A stretch of 64,000 nt of DNA from an uncultured Bacteroides sp. (lineage in GTDB: Bacteria; Bacteroidota; Bacteroidia; Bacteroidales; Bacteroidaceae), in assembly GCF_963677685.1 (NCBI RefSeq), contig NZ_OY782187.1, forward strand, positions 159,325 to 223,324. The letters are read 5' to 3'. The notes beneath the pieces are model-generated. The model saw only the letters and a program-made list of their open reading frames with translations. It was not told the origin of the DNA and made no database searches. Each line of letters begins with the position of its first letter. Positions within the stretch are counted from its first letter, which is position 1. This document shows positions 36,211-45,510 of the stretch, piece after piece. The position numbers and the translations under genes were made by a program.

Positions 36211-36278
36211 AAAATAGTTTGGAATAACTGATTTCTTTCTTTGCATTCATCTAGAATTTTTTCTTTTGGTAGAGAGAT

Positions 36279-38984
36279 TTATTTCCCACTTCGTTCTGTT
36301 TTCTCTATCAAATCTTTGATTTTTGTATTTAATCTATTTGCTTGTAGTAGTTTTTCAAGAGTAAAATGTGTACGATAGCGCCAGTAATGTTTAGGATTGG
36401 ATGGTATATTGATACGTTCCTCTTTAATATTGCTTCTCCACCACTCTTTGTCAATAGAAAGCCAATCTTGTAGAGCAAGGATGCATAGTATGGAGTTGCT
36501 ATATAAGTGATTTCGTACTACCTCTTCGCATAGTTCTGGTGTTGCTGTTGACGGAACATTGCCATAGTGACCCAATATGTGATTGAAATATCGTTGCGTT
36601 TGTTGATAATCTTCTTCCCACCATCCACGTAGCGTAGACATGTCATGAGTTGAAATGGTACATACAGACTGGTAGGGATAATTCTGAAGTTGACCAAACT
36701 CTTCTCTTGGATTTTTGGGCATTCGTTGTATTTCCAAACTTAAAATTTTTAAGTCATTCATCACCCATGCTACACAATCTGGTATCATTCCTAAGTCTTC
36801 TCCACATACCAGCATTTGAGTTGATTGGGTTAACTGAGGTAGCTTTTTCATGGCTTGTTCTCTCCAGAACTCGTTGTGTCGATGGTAGAAATAGTGATCA
36901 TACAAGCGATTAAAGGCTTCTTTCTCCCAATCGCTTAAGGCTCTGTAGATAAAATCATGTTGTACTCCGATACGAGGATGGTATTGATTTGGATTTTTAT
37001 GGTCAGGAACGAAAAGCACATCGCTGATCAAAGTATATAATCCATCTCGTATAGCAAGACTGTCTGGATCGGTTTTGTCAGCAAAGTAAGCTTCTACCTT
37101 TCTTTGTGTATTGAATTCGGGGCGCATCTGATATATTTCCCAAGTATTGGTACTTTCAATAAAGTTTTTTTTCACATATTCTGTATGGGTGCCAAATATT
37201 TGAGGAAGAAAATATTCATGTATATACGGTTCAAGAAACTTGTGGGAGTTGAATGTCAAACCATAACTTTCTATCTCTTCCTTGCTCATGGGTAGCGAGG
37301 GAGAAAATTGTCCTAATAATCCATGGACGGCATGCATGGGGATTTCCCATATTCGGAAAAATCCTAAAATATGATCAATGCGATAGGCATCGAAATACTC
37401 TGACATTTTTTGGAAACGCTTCATCCACCATTGATAACCATCTTGTTCCATTACTTCCCAATTGTAAGTCGGAAAACCCCAGTTTTGCCCATTGATGGAA
37501 AAGTCGTCAGGTGGAGCACCTGCCTGCCCATCAAGGTTGAAATAGTAAGGTTCGGTCCATGCTTCAACACTGTTCCGGCTGATGCCGATAGGTATATCTC
37601 CTTTAAGAACAACTCCTTTTTCTCGAGCATATAGGCTAGCTTTGAGTAGCTGTAAATGGAGATTGAACTGAACGTAAAAATAGATGGATATATCTGGATA
37701 TGCCGGGCTGTCGGGATGGCACAATTTTTCTATTTCTTTTTTCTGAAATGTACCGTGTTGAGGCCATTGGCGGAAATTAGCTGTATGATAGATATCTCGT
37801 AAATAGCTAAATACTGCATAAGGTTGCAACCACTCTTTGTTAGATTTGTAGAAGTTATGGAACTCTTTAGAACTAAGAACTTTCTCTCCTTCTTGTTCAA
37901 ATATGAGCTGTAGATATTCCCATTTTGTTTGATTTACGGCTTCATAATCTAGGGATAGAAGCGAGTTTAGTTTTTTTTGTTTTTTGAGAAAATACTCTTG
38001 CTTTTTCGGATCATGAAGTGTTCCTAATTGTTTTAAATCAGTATACATGGGGTGGAAAGCATAGATAGAAATACTGTTATAGGGGTAAGAATCAGCCCAT
38101 GTATGCGTCATAGTTGTATCGTTAACCGGTAATATTTGCACTACCTTTTGTCCCGTTTGCACAGCCCAGTCAATCATTAATTTTAAATCGCCAAAATCTC
38201 CTACGCCAAAACTATTTTCTGACTTGAGAGAGAATATAGGTATCGCTACTCCTGCACCTTTCCATGCTGCTCTGTCAAAATAGACAAAGCGGTCTGCAAT
38301 GACACACGTTTCATTTGTATTAATCTGGGGATCAGCAAGATATCGGTTAGGATTATTCTCCCAAATCTCTGTTTTTTTCTTTTTTTTATTATACAGTATA
38401 AATTTATATTCTAGGGGATAGCTTATCTTTGTGGCATCAAGTTCTGCAATCCATTCTGGAAAATTAGTGTCACTCATTATCCATGCATTGTCAGCATTCC
38501 AATTTCCTAGTATTTCTTGGTTCCCTGAAATCCCCAAACAATAATCGCTGCTGATGCAAGGAGAGTAGGCTTTTATTATCAAAGATTTTTTTAAATTTTG
38601 GGTTTTTACAGATTGCTTGGGGTGAGATAATAATGATTGAGTAAAGGCTGAGCTATAGAAATATTGATCGGTAGGACTATTTTTCCAGTTGTCATATATG
38701 CGATATTTTCTTTCAGTAATATTAGAAGAAAGGATTAAGCTGTGTTTCAATCCGTTCCACTCTTTACGTATAATTTTATTATCTTTATATATGAAATAAG
38801 AGTATTCTATCTTTTTTTTTCTTAAAGATTGAATTTCTATCTCTGTCTTCCAATGGGTACCATCTTTGGTCTGCAAGATTATAGCTTTGTGAGGATCATT
38901 CATACCCAATTTAGGATCTGATCCCAAAATTCTAACGTCTTCGCCCCAATTAGTGCGATATTCAATATGAAATGATACTATCAT
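36279..38984 (-). CDS. malQ: 4-alpha-glucanotransferase (amylomaltase, DPE2-like) with tandem starch-binding domains
   Basis: The 901-residue protein starts with two CBM20-like starch-binding domains (about 1-110, with RTNWGEDVRILGSDPKLG, and about 125-230, with CLGISGNQEILGNWNADNAW). The GH77 catalytic domain follows, containing SVEAWTEPYYFNLDGQAGAPPDDF (about 474-497), the nucleophile region YDAYRIDHILGFFRIW (about 532-548) and VCGEDLGMIP (about 736-745) with the acid/base Glu. It transfers glucan segments between maltodextrins and helps degrade starch or glycogen. No signal peptide is present, so it acts in the cytosol. It is the long plant-DPE2-like type, usual in Bacteroides. Confidence 0.93.
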   Translation of the reverse strand: MIVSFHIEYRTNWGEDVRILGSDPKLGMNDPHKAIILQTKDGTHWKTEIEIQSLRKKKIEYSYFIYKDNKIIRKEWNGLKHSLILSSNITERKYRIYDNWKNSPTDQYFYSSAFTQSLLSHPKQSVKTQNLKKSLIIKAYSPCISSDYCLGISGNQEILGNWNADNAWIMSDTNFPEWIAELDATKISYPLEYKFILYNKKKKKTEIWENNPNRYLADPQINTNETCVIADRFVYFDRAAWKGAGVAIPIFSLKSENSFGVGDFGDLKLMIDWAVQTGQKVVQILPVNDTTMTHTWADSYPYNSISIYAFHPMYTDLKQLGTLHDPKKQEYFLKKQKKLNSLLSLDYEAVNQTKWEYLQLIFEQEGEKVLSSKEFHNFYKSNKEWLQPYAVFSYLRDIYHTANFRQWPQHGTFQKKEIEKLCHPDSPAYPDISIYFYVQFNLHLQLLKASLYAREKGVVLKGDIPIGISRNSVEAWTEPYYFNLDGQAGAPPDDFSINGQNWGFPTYNWEVMEQDGYQWWMKRFQKMSEYFDAYRIDHILGFFRIWEIPMHAVHGLLGQFSPSLPMSKEEIESYGLTFNSHKFLEPYIHEYFLPQIFGTHTEYVKKNFIESTNTWEIYQMRPEFNTQRKVEAYFADKTDPDSLAIRDGLYTLISDVLFVPDHKNPNQYHPRIGVQHDFIYRALSDWEKEAFNRLYDHYFYHRHNEFWREQAMKKLPQLTQSTQMLVCGEDLGMIPDCVAWVMNDLKILSLEIQRMPKNPREEFGQLQNYPYQSVCTISTHDMSTLRGWWEEDYQQTQRYFNHILGHYGNVPSTATPELCEEVVRNHLYSNSILCILALQDWLSIDKEWWRSNIKEERINIPSNPKHYWRYRTHFTLEKLLQANRLNTKIKDLIEKTERSGK

Positions 38985-39107
38985 ATATATTAGATTTTAT
39001 ATTAACTCAATAATATTGCAAGTATAAAAAGATTCTGTTTATAATGTACTGATGGGTTTGTTGAAGTCAGTTGAAATACTGTGCAAACGTTTGTGTGCAT
39101 ATTCTTG

Positions 39108-39150
39108 TATACATAAAAAGGAGCTTTTTTAGGGCTCCTTTTTATGTATA
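39108..39150 (-). terminator. Strong terminator after nrdJ
   Basis: Arms 39108-39124 and 39134-39150 pair perfectly over 17 bases (TATACATAAAAAGGAGC) around a 9-base loop. It lies 20 bases beyond the nrdJ stop. Confidence 0.8.
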
Positions 39151-39169
39151 CTGACTTTAGCATGTTGGG

Positions 39170-41707
39170 TTATCCACATCTTGATGTACCACAGGTGGTA
39201 CACATTAAACAACCTTCTTGATAAACTAATGTTTCGTTTCCGCAGTTAGGACATTTTTTACCTCTAGCTTCAGTCCCGTCTTGAATATATTTTTTCAAGG
39301 CACGTTCTACTCCATTTTTCCAAGTATTGATGTTTTCACTGTCGAGCTGTAATGATCCAACTAACTTTATGACTTGCTCTATAGGCATTCTCCAACGTAA
39401 CACACCTGAGATAAGCTTAGCATAATTCCAATACTCTTTATTGAACTTTTCAGACAAGCCTTCAATGGTTGTTTTGTATCCTCGTTTATTTTGAAATTGA
39501 AAATCATATCTTTTGTTACCATTCTCATCAACGCTCTTAATGATTCGCCCGGTAGTTACTGTTTTAGGTAGTAATATACCTTCATCATCATCTTGCAGAC
39601 CTGTGAATATTTCATATGGTCTGCCATCGAGCAATCCAACGAATGCAACCCATTTTTCTTTATTATTTTGGAATCTGACTACATCAGCCTCTAGTACTGT
39701 AGGTCGTACTTCCACTACCGTGGGTGGCTTACAAGGAGGAAGTTCCTCTTTCTTGTCAGATTTGGCCGCAAGTAGTACACCTGATCTTGATCCGTCACGA
39801 TAAACAGTACACCCTTTGCAACCTGATTTCCAAGCTTCAACGTACAATCTATTCACCAAATCTTCGTCAACGTCATTCGGTAAATTTATTGTTACACTGA
39901 TGGAGTGGTCAACCCATTTCTGAATTTTTCCTTGCATTTTCACTTTCATTAGCCAATCCACATCGTTCGATGTTGCCTTATAATAGGGGGATTTAGCTAC
40001 AAGATCATCAACTTCTTCTTGAGTGTATTTTTTAGATGGATTATAACCGTTTGCTTCCATCCATGTGACAAATTTGTGGTGGAATACAATATATTCTTCG
40101 AAAGCATCTCCGGTTTCATCAACAAAATCAACATGTACTTGTGTGTCATTAGGGTTGACTTTTCTTCTGCGTTTGTAGACTGGTAAGAATACGGGTTCAA
40201 TACCTGAAGTGGTCTGTGTCATCAAACTGGTTGTTCCTGTAGGGGCGATTGTTAAGCAAGCTATGTTGCGTCTCCCGTACTTCAACATGTCGTTGTATAG
40301 TTCAGGATCTGCCTCGCGTAAGCGGTTGATGAACGGATTCTTTTTTTCTCTTTCAGTATCATATATTTCAAAGGCACCGCGCTCTTTGGCCATTTTTACA
40401 GATGAACGGTATGCACCTAAGGCAACTAGTTTGTGAACTTTTTCGGAAAATTCTGTTGCTTCTTCTGTGCCATAGCGAAAGTTTAAAGCAGCAAGCATAT
40501 CTCCTTCTGCAGTAATACCTACACCGGTGCGTCTACCTTGTCCACTCTTTTTATGTATTTTCTCCCAAAGAACGCGCTCCGCTCTTTTTATTTCTTGGTC
40601 TTCAGGGTCTTTGTCTATCTTCTCAATGATACGCTCTATCTTTTCTAGCTCTAAATCAATAATGTCGTCCATTATTCTTTGAGCTAGTTCAATATGCTTC
40701 TGAAATAGCTCAAAATCGAAGTAGGCTTCCTTTTTGAATGGATTGACAACGTAGGAGTATAGATTGATAGCAAGAAGCCGACAGGAGTCATATGGACAAA
40801 GAGGTATTTCTCCGCATGGGTTCGTTGATACTGTTTTATATCCTAGGTCAGCATAACAATCGGGTACAGATTCTTTGATGATAGTGTCCCAAAATAGAAC
40901 TCCAGGTTCTGCCGATTTCCATGCATTGTGCACAATCTTCTTCCATAAGGAAGAGGCGTCTATTTCTTTTATTGTAGTAGGATTTGCTGAATCAATTGGA
41001 TATTGTTGAGTGTATTTTTCTCCTTTTGTTGCTGCAGTCATAAAAGCATCATCCAGTTTAACGGATACGTTGGCTCCGGTAACTTTACCTTCGGTCATTT
41101 TGGCATCAATAAAAGCTTCAGAATCTGGATGCTTGATGGAGGCGCTTAGCATGAGAGCTCCTCTTCGTCCATCTTGAGCTACTTCACGAGTCGAGTTTGA
41201 GTATCGTTCCATGAATGGTACAATACCGGTGGAAGTTAATGCAGAGTTTTTTACAGGGGATCCTTTAGGCCGAATATGCGAAAGGTCATGCCCTACGCCT
41301 CCACGTCTTTTCATTAATTGTACTTGTTCTTCATCTATTTTTATGATTGCACCGTATGAGTCAGCAGAGCCGTCAATGCCAATGACGAAACAATTCGATA
41401 AAGAAGCGACTTGATAATTGTTTCCTATTCCTGTCATAGGACTTCCTTGCGGTACAATATATTTAAAGTGATCTAACAATTCAAAAAGTTCCTTGGCATT
41501 GAGTCCGTTTTTGTATTTTGCTTCAATTCGGGCTACTTCTTTTGCTATCCTCCAATGCATATCTTCAGGAGACTTTTCATATATATTCCCGAAAGAATCT
41601 TTTACTGCATATTTGTTGACCCATACCCTTGCAGCCAACTCATCTCCTTGAAAATATCGTAAAGATTCTTCAAAGGCTTCCTCGTATGAATAAATTTTCT
41701 TTTCCAC
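39170..41707 (-). CDS. nrdJ: Vitamin B12-dependent (class II) ribonucleotide reductase
   Basis: I place the start at the GTG at 41707 (845 residues, beginning MEKKIYSYEEAFEESLRYF) because this is where family homology begins. An upstream ATG at 41785 would add an unlikely 26-residue hydrophobic tail. Key features are the substrate-binding and active-site motif STNPCGEIPLCP (about 300-311), with Asn, Cys and Glu of the radical centre, and RRNIACLTIAPTGTTS (about 478-493). The C-terminal zinc-ribbon-like tail is CPNCGNETLVYQEGCLMCTTCG. It reduces ribonucleotides using adenosylcobalamin and does not need oxygen. The stop overlaps a TTATCCACA sequence. A strong terminator follows. Confidence 0.93.
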   Translation of the reverse strand: MEKKIYSYEEAFEESLRYFQGDELAARVWVNKYAVKDSFGNIYEKSPEDMHWRIAKEVARIEAKYKNGLNAKELFELLDHFKYIVPQGSPMTGIGNNYQVASLSNCFVIGIDGSADSYGAIIKIDEEQVQLMKRRGGVGHDLSHIRPKGSPVKNSALTSTGIVPFMERYSNSTREVAQDGRRGALMLSASIKHPDSEAFIDAKMTEGKVTGANVSVKLDDAFMTAATKGEKYTQQYPIDSANPTTIKEIDASSLWKKIVHNAWKSAEPGVLFWDTIIKESVPDCYADLGYKTVSTNPCGEIPLCPYDSCRLLAINLYSYVVNPFKKEAYFDFELFQKHIELAQRIMDDIIDLELEKIERIIEKIDKDPEDQEIKRAERVLWEKIHKKSGQGRRTGVGITAEGDMLAALNFRYGTEEATEFSEKVHKLVALGAYRSSVKMAKERGAFEIYDTEREKKNPFINRLREADPELYNDMLKYGRRNIACLTIAPTGTTSLMTQTTSGIEPVFLPVYKRRRKVNPNDTQVHVDFVDETGDAFEEYIVFHHKFVTWMEANGYNPSKKYTQEEVDDLVAKSPYYKATSNDVDWLMKVKMQGKIQKWVDHSISVTINLPNDVDEDLVNRLYVEAWKSGCKGCTVYRDGSRSGVLLAAKSDKKEELPPCKPPTVVEVRPTVLEADVVRFQNNKEKWVAFVGLLDGRPYEIFTGLQDDDEGILLPKTVTTGRIIKSVDENGNKRYDFQFQNKRGYKTTIEGLSEKFNKEYWNYAKLISGVLRWRMPIEQVIKLVGSLQLDSENINTWKNGVERALKKYIQDGTEARGKKCPNCGNETLVYQEGCLMCTTCGTSRCG

Positions 41708-42004
41708 GATGTTTTTTCTAAATATGATTTTAATTATTAAGTAAAAGTAGAAGTTATACTTAATGGCTAACAAATGTGTTGGCAAAGCTATAAATGTTTT
41801 TGCTTATTACAAAATATTAATAGTACTATTTTGATCTTTGAATTATAGTTTTCTGTTTTCTGTTGGTAATCATTTGATTATCAAGTGACTATGATTGTGC
41901 TTCTTGACTATAAGTTTTCCAAAAAGTTTTTTTAAAAACTTATACATGTGCTTCAATTCTCTTTTGTGTTTGTTTGAAACTTGAAAAGACATCCTCTAAA
42001 TTAG
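41708..42004. other. Divergent intergenic region between nrdJ and the nitroreductase gene
   Basis: About 300 bases, rich in A and T. A 10-base hairpin occurs at 41909-41944 (TATAAGTTTT and AAAACTTATA). I looked for a cobalamin riboswitch (B12 box GCCACTG or its complement) ahead of nrdJ and did not find one, and no NrdR-box pair was recognised. Confidence 0.4.
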
Positions 42005-42032
42005 TTGTTTTTGAAGACTTTTCTTATATTTG
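42005..42032 (+). promoter_or_regulatory. Bacteroides promoter for the nitroreductase gene
   Basis: TTG (42005-42007) and TATATTTG (42025-42032) are separated by 17 bases, and the -7 box is 12 bases before the chosen ATG at 42044. This position rules out the ATG-like start at 42005. Confidence 0.55.
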
Positions 42033-42043
42033 TAGAAAAAAGA

Positions 42044-42787
42044 ATGCTAGAATCTATAAGGAATAGAAGAACAATAAGGAAGTATCAGCAGAGAGATATT
42101 TCTGATTCATTGTTAAATGAAATGCTTGAATTATCTTTTAAGGCTTCTACTGTTGGTAATATGCAAGTTTACAGTGTTGTGGTGACTCGAGATCATGAAA
42201 TGAAGCTTAAATTGTCTCCTGCGCATTTTAATCAACCCATGGTGAAAAATGCTCCTGTGTTGCTTACTTTTTGCGCAGATTTTAATCGTTTTACTAAATG
42301 GTGTGAATTTAGGAAAGCGCTTCCTTCGTATAATAATTTTCAATCATTTATGAGTGCTGCGATAGATACTTTATTGGTTGCGCAAACTTTTTGTACAATA
42401 GCAGAAGAGAAAGGATTGGGAATTTGTTATCTTGGTACTACAACTTATAATCCAGATATGATTATTAATGCATTGGAACTTCCGAAACTCGTTTTTCCTG
42501 TTACAACAATAGCTTTGGGTTATCCTGATGAGATGCCGAATCAAATAGATCGTTTGCCTATTGAGGGACTGATTCATAATGAATATTATCATGATTATAC
42601 TTCTTCTGATATAGATAAAATCTATACTTATAAAGAATCATTAGTTGAAAATCTAGGTTTTGTGAAAGAAAATAATAAAGAAACTTTAGCACAGGTATTT
42701 ACTGATGTGCGTTATACTAAAGATATCAACGAGGCAACTTCAGAAAGTTTGTTTCGGGCTATTCGCCGTCAAGGTTTTCTAGATTGA
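42044..42787 (+). CDS. NfsA-like nitroreductase family protein
   Basis: The start at 42044 (MLESIRNRRTIRKYQQ) is chosen because a -7 box lies just upstream; the product has 247 residues. The N-terminal RNRRTIRKY is the flavin phosphate-binding motif of the nitroreductase fold. The segments SAAIDTLLVAQTFCTIAEEKGLGICYLG (about 106-133) and VFPVTTIALGYPDE (about 148-161) are typical of NADPH-dependent FMN reductases of the NfsA/FRP group. It probably reduces nitro compounds, quinones or flavins in the cytosol; the physiological substrate is unknown. A terminator follows at 42806. Confidence 0.85.
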   Translation: MLESIRNRRTIRKYQQRDISDSLLNEMLELSFKASTVGNMQVYSVVVTRDHEMKLKLSPAHFNQPMVKNAPVLLTFCADFNRFTKWCEFRKALPSYNNFQSFMSAAIDTLLVAQTFCTIAEEKGLGICYLGTTTYNPDMIINALELPKLVFPVTTIALGYPDEMPNQIDRLPIEGLIHNEYYHDYTSSDIDKIYTYKESLVENLGFVKENNKETLAQVFTDVRYTKDINEATSESLFRAIRRQGFLD

Positions 42788-42805
42788 TACTCTATTGGAG
42801 ATATA

Positions 42806-42841
42806 ATAACAAGTTCAGTAAAATCTTACTGAGCTTGTTAT
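42806..42841. terminator. Bidirectional terminator between the nitroreductase gene and dnaA
   Basis: ATAACAAGTTCAGTAA and TTACTGAGCTTGTTAT pair with one mismatch around AATC, closing both convergent genes. Confidence 0.75.
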
Positions 42842-42855
42842 ATATTAAAATGAGA

Positions 42856-44265
42856 TTATGCTTTTTTCTTTAAAGATCTTTCTATATTTTCAACTTCAGA
42901 GTGAAAACTTTTATCAACCTGGCATTGATCTTTTACTATTTTACAAGCGTGCAGAACTGTTGCATGGTCTTTATGTCCTATTAATTGCCCTATTTTGGAG
43001 GATGAATAATCGGTATGCTTTTTTGCCAAATACATCGCAACTTGGCGTACCTGTACCACTTCTCTTTTTCTCGATTTGGTATGGATCATTGCAGGAGTCA
43101 GTTCAAAATGCTTGCATACAATATTAATAATATCGTCCACTGTAATTGCTTTGGTTTCATTACGAACAACCTTTTTAACAATTCTTTGAGCCAAATCAAG
43201 GTCAATCTCTTTATTGTATATAGTAGAATGGGCCATGATTGAAATAACAATTCCTTCTAAGTCGCGTACGCTTTCATTCACATTTTCGGCAATGTAATTG
43301 ATAACTTCTTGTGGAAATTGCAAACCATCTCGATGAATTTTATTCCTTAGTATATCTTTTCGTAGTTCAACAGAAGGCCTTTCCAATTCAGCAACCATTC
43401 CCCATTTAAAGCGTGTAAGCAGCCTCTCCTCCACTCCTTGCAATAAAACAGGGGCACGATCTGATGTAAGAATAAGCTGTTTGTTGTTCTGGTGTAAATG
43501 GTTGAATATATGAAAGAATGTGTTTTGGGTTTTAGTTACTCCTGCGAATTCTTGTATATCATCAATGATAAGGACATCAATAGTTTGATAGAAGTTAATG
43601 AAATCATTGGTGGTATTGTTGCGTACAGAATCAGTGTATTGTACTTGAAACAAATGTGCAGATACGTATAGAACTCTTTTTTCGGGATAAAGCTCTTTTA
43701 TCTTTGTTCCAATAGCATTTGCTAAATGAGTTTTGCCTACCCCTGATGCTCCATGAATAAATAGAGGGTTAAAGATCGTTTTGGCTGGGTTTTGGGCTAC
43801 TGCTTCTGCTACGCTTCTAGATAATTTGTTGCTGTATCCCTCGATAAAGCTTTCGAAATTATAGTCAGGATTAAGTTGTGGATCTAGATCTTGAGGAGCT
43901 GGCGCTTGTAATATGTTAGGAGCTTTATTCCCGTTACGAATAGTATTTTTTTGAGGAATAGCAGTTGAGCGGTTTGTTGCTTCTAGGTTAACCGTTGTTT
44001 TTGAACTCTTATCAACCATGACATTATACATCAACTTTGTACCTTCACCTATAACTTTGTATAAGGTAGCACGAAGCAGATCTACAAATTTATCTTCTAT
44101 AAATTCATAAAAGAATTGACTAGGAACTTGTACTGTTAATGTTTTGTCCTCATATTTTAAGGGAACAATAGGTACAAACCAAGTATTATAAGTCGTTTCC
44201 GGAACATTGTCTCGTATAACTTGAAGACAGCGGTTCCACAATCCGACATGATTCTTTTCAATCAT
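42856..44265 (-). CDS. dnaA: Chromosomal replication initiator protein DnaA
   Basis: The 469-residue protein has the N-terminal oligomerisation domain ([21 protein letters not shown], about 10-30), a variable linker (about 85-130) and the AAA+ domain with Walker [13 protein letters not shown] (about 169-180) and Walker [11 protein letters not shown] (about 231-240). The C-terminal DNA-binding domain contains [21 protein letters not shown] (about 398-418) and [14 protein letters not shown] (about 434-447). It binds DnaA boxes and opens the origin. No DnaA-box cluster was found nearby, so oriC is probably elsewhere, as is common in Bacteroidota. Confidence 0.96.
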   Translation of the reverse strand: MIEKNHVGLWNRCLQVIRDNVPETTYNTWFVPIVPLKYEDKTLTVQVPSQFFYEFIEDKFVDLLRATLYKVIGEGTKLMYNVMVDKSSKTTVNLEATNRSTAIPQKNTIRNGNKAPNILQAPAPQDLDPQLNPDYNFESFIEGYSNKLSRSVAEAVAQNPAKTIFNPLFIHGASGVGKTHLANAIGTKIKELYPEKRVLYVSAHLFQVQYTDSVRNNTTNDFINFYQTIDVLIIDDIQEFAGVTKTQNTFFHIFNHLHQNNKQLILTSDRAPVLLQGVEERLLTRFKWGMVAELERPSVELRKDILRNKIHRDGLQFPQEVINYIAENVNESVRDLEGIVISIMAHSTIYNKEIDLDLAQRIVKKVVRNETKAITVDDIINIVCKHFELTPAMIHTKSRKREVVQVRQVAMYLAKKHTDYSSSKIGQLIGHKDHATVLHACKIVKDQCQVDKSFHSEVENIERSLKKKA

Positions 44266-44611
44266 AACGGTTCTAATACATTTATTTGATTAAGCAAACT
44301 TCTACAATTGCAAATTTGGGAATCTTATTTGATAAAAACAAATCGTTTTTTTCTTGCGATTCTCCATGATTGAATAAAACCTTTAATTTCAGCTAGTTAT
44401 AGCCTTTTTACTTCTTACACTGTCAAATTTTGATTTGTTTTTTTGTATATATCTGATTATCAGTGTGATAGTTGGTTTATATACGCTTTGTGTTATATAG
44501 CATAAAACCTTTAAAAAACGTTTATTTATAGATGCTTGAAGTACAATTATTAATAGATTGAAAAAAAAATATTATTTAGATGAAATCTATATAATGAATA
44601 AATTCTAACTT
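44266..44611. other. AT-rich intergenic region upstream of dnaA
   Basis: About 346 bases between dnaA and the MCE gene. It contains CAAATTTG near 44315, a poor match to the -7 box, and no recognised DnaA box, RNA gene or ORF. It looks like the dnaA leader region only. Confidence 0.45.
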
Positions 44612-45505
44612 TTATTTTTTTCCAAAAATAGAGAAATGAACATATCTTTTAGGATTCGTTTTTAAATCTTCTAATAGTTTTGCGGCATTAGTACTTGCTG
44701 TATTTAGGTTATAATATAGTTGCGGGTCATTGAGTAATAAACCTATAGAGTTGTCTTTACTATTAAGTCTTTCTGTAATTAATTTTATGTTGGTCATTGT
44801 TGAGTCTATTTTATTGAAAGTGGCAGCATAATTTATTCCTTTTAAATTGTTACTTACTTCTACAAAATTATTACTGATAGTATTTAGTTTTCCTGCTAAC
44901 TGAGGAATATCATTTATCATGAGATGTTTTAATTGTCTACTAGTAACTTCTAAATTAGCGGTCGTATTCTTTATCGAATGCAGAGTGTTTGGTATGTCAG
45001 GGCTGTTTAAAATACCGTTTAGAGACGATAGTATGGAGTCCAACTTGGGCAGCATTTTCTGCATTTGAGGAATTAAAGTTGATGCGCTTCCTATTATTCC
45101 GTAATTTACTATACCTGGGATTGTATCTCCGTTTGAGTAACTTTCACGAGGGTTATTGGCTAATAGGATGTTCATTCTAATTCCTCCCATCATTTCAGAT
45201 ACTAATTCTGCAGTACTACCTTTAGGTATTCTCATCTTTTCATCTAACTCAACTTCTACTGTTACATTCTTGGGATGAGCATAATCATATGCGATAGTGC
45301 GTACAATGCCTATACGATAACCATCTGCAAATACCGGGCTTGACTTGGTTAGTCCATTTACATCCGTATATTTGACATATAAATAACTACTGGGCTTAAA
45401 CATGTTAATTCCCTTTAAATAGTTAACACCATAAATAATTACGCTTAATGCGAGAATGGTTACTAGTCCTATTTTAACTTCTTTATTAAAGTATTTAGTG
45501 ATCAT
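44612..45505 (-). CDS. MlaD/MCE family lipid-transport protein
   Basis: The 297-residue protein has one N-terminal membrane helix (about 10-28) and a single MCE domain (about 36-115: YVKYTDVNGLTKSSPVFADGYRIGIV). A long helical region follows and the protein ends KRYVHFSIFGKK, a tail typical of the Bacteroidota MlaD group. Such proteins form rings with a hydrophobic tunnel that moves phospholipids across the periplasm with an MlaEF-type ABC transporter, which is not encoded here. It begins 5 bases after the amidase gene, so they are one transcript. Confidence 0.9.
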   Translation of the reverse strand: MITKYFNKEVKIGLVTILALSVIIYGVNYLKGINMFKPSSYLYVKYTDVNGLTKSSPVFADGYRIGIVRTIAYDYAHPKNVTVEVELDEKMRIPKGSTAELVSEMMGGIRMNILLANNPRESYSNGDTIPGIVNYGIIGSASTLIPQMQKMLPKLDSILSSLNGILNSPDIPNTLHSIKNTTANLEVTSRQLKHLMINDIPQLAGKLNTISNNFVEVSNNLKGINYAATFNKIDSTMTNIKLITERLNSKDNSIGLLLNDPQLYYNLNTASTNAAKLLEDLKTNPKRYVHFSIFGKK

Positions 45506-45510
45506 AATTT

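Noticed and set aside
39170-41785. ATG at 41785 as the nrdJ start
   Set aside because: It adds 26 hydrophobic residues foreign to the family; homology starts at the GTG at 41707.
41708-42004. Cobalamin riboswitch ahead of B12-dependent nrdJ
   Set aside because: No B12 box (GCCACTG or complement) or matching fold elements were found.
44266-44611. oriC beside dnaA
   Set aside because: The gap has no DnaA-box cluster and no unwinding-element repeats.
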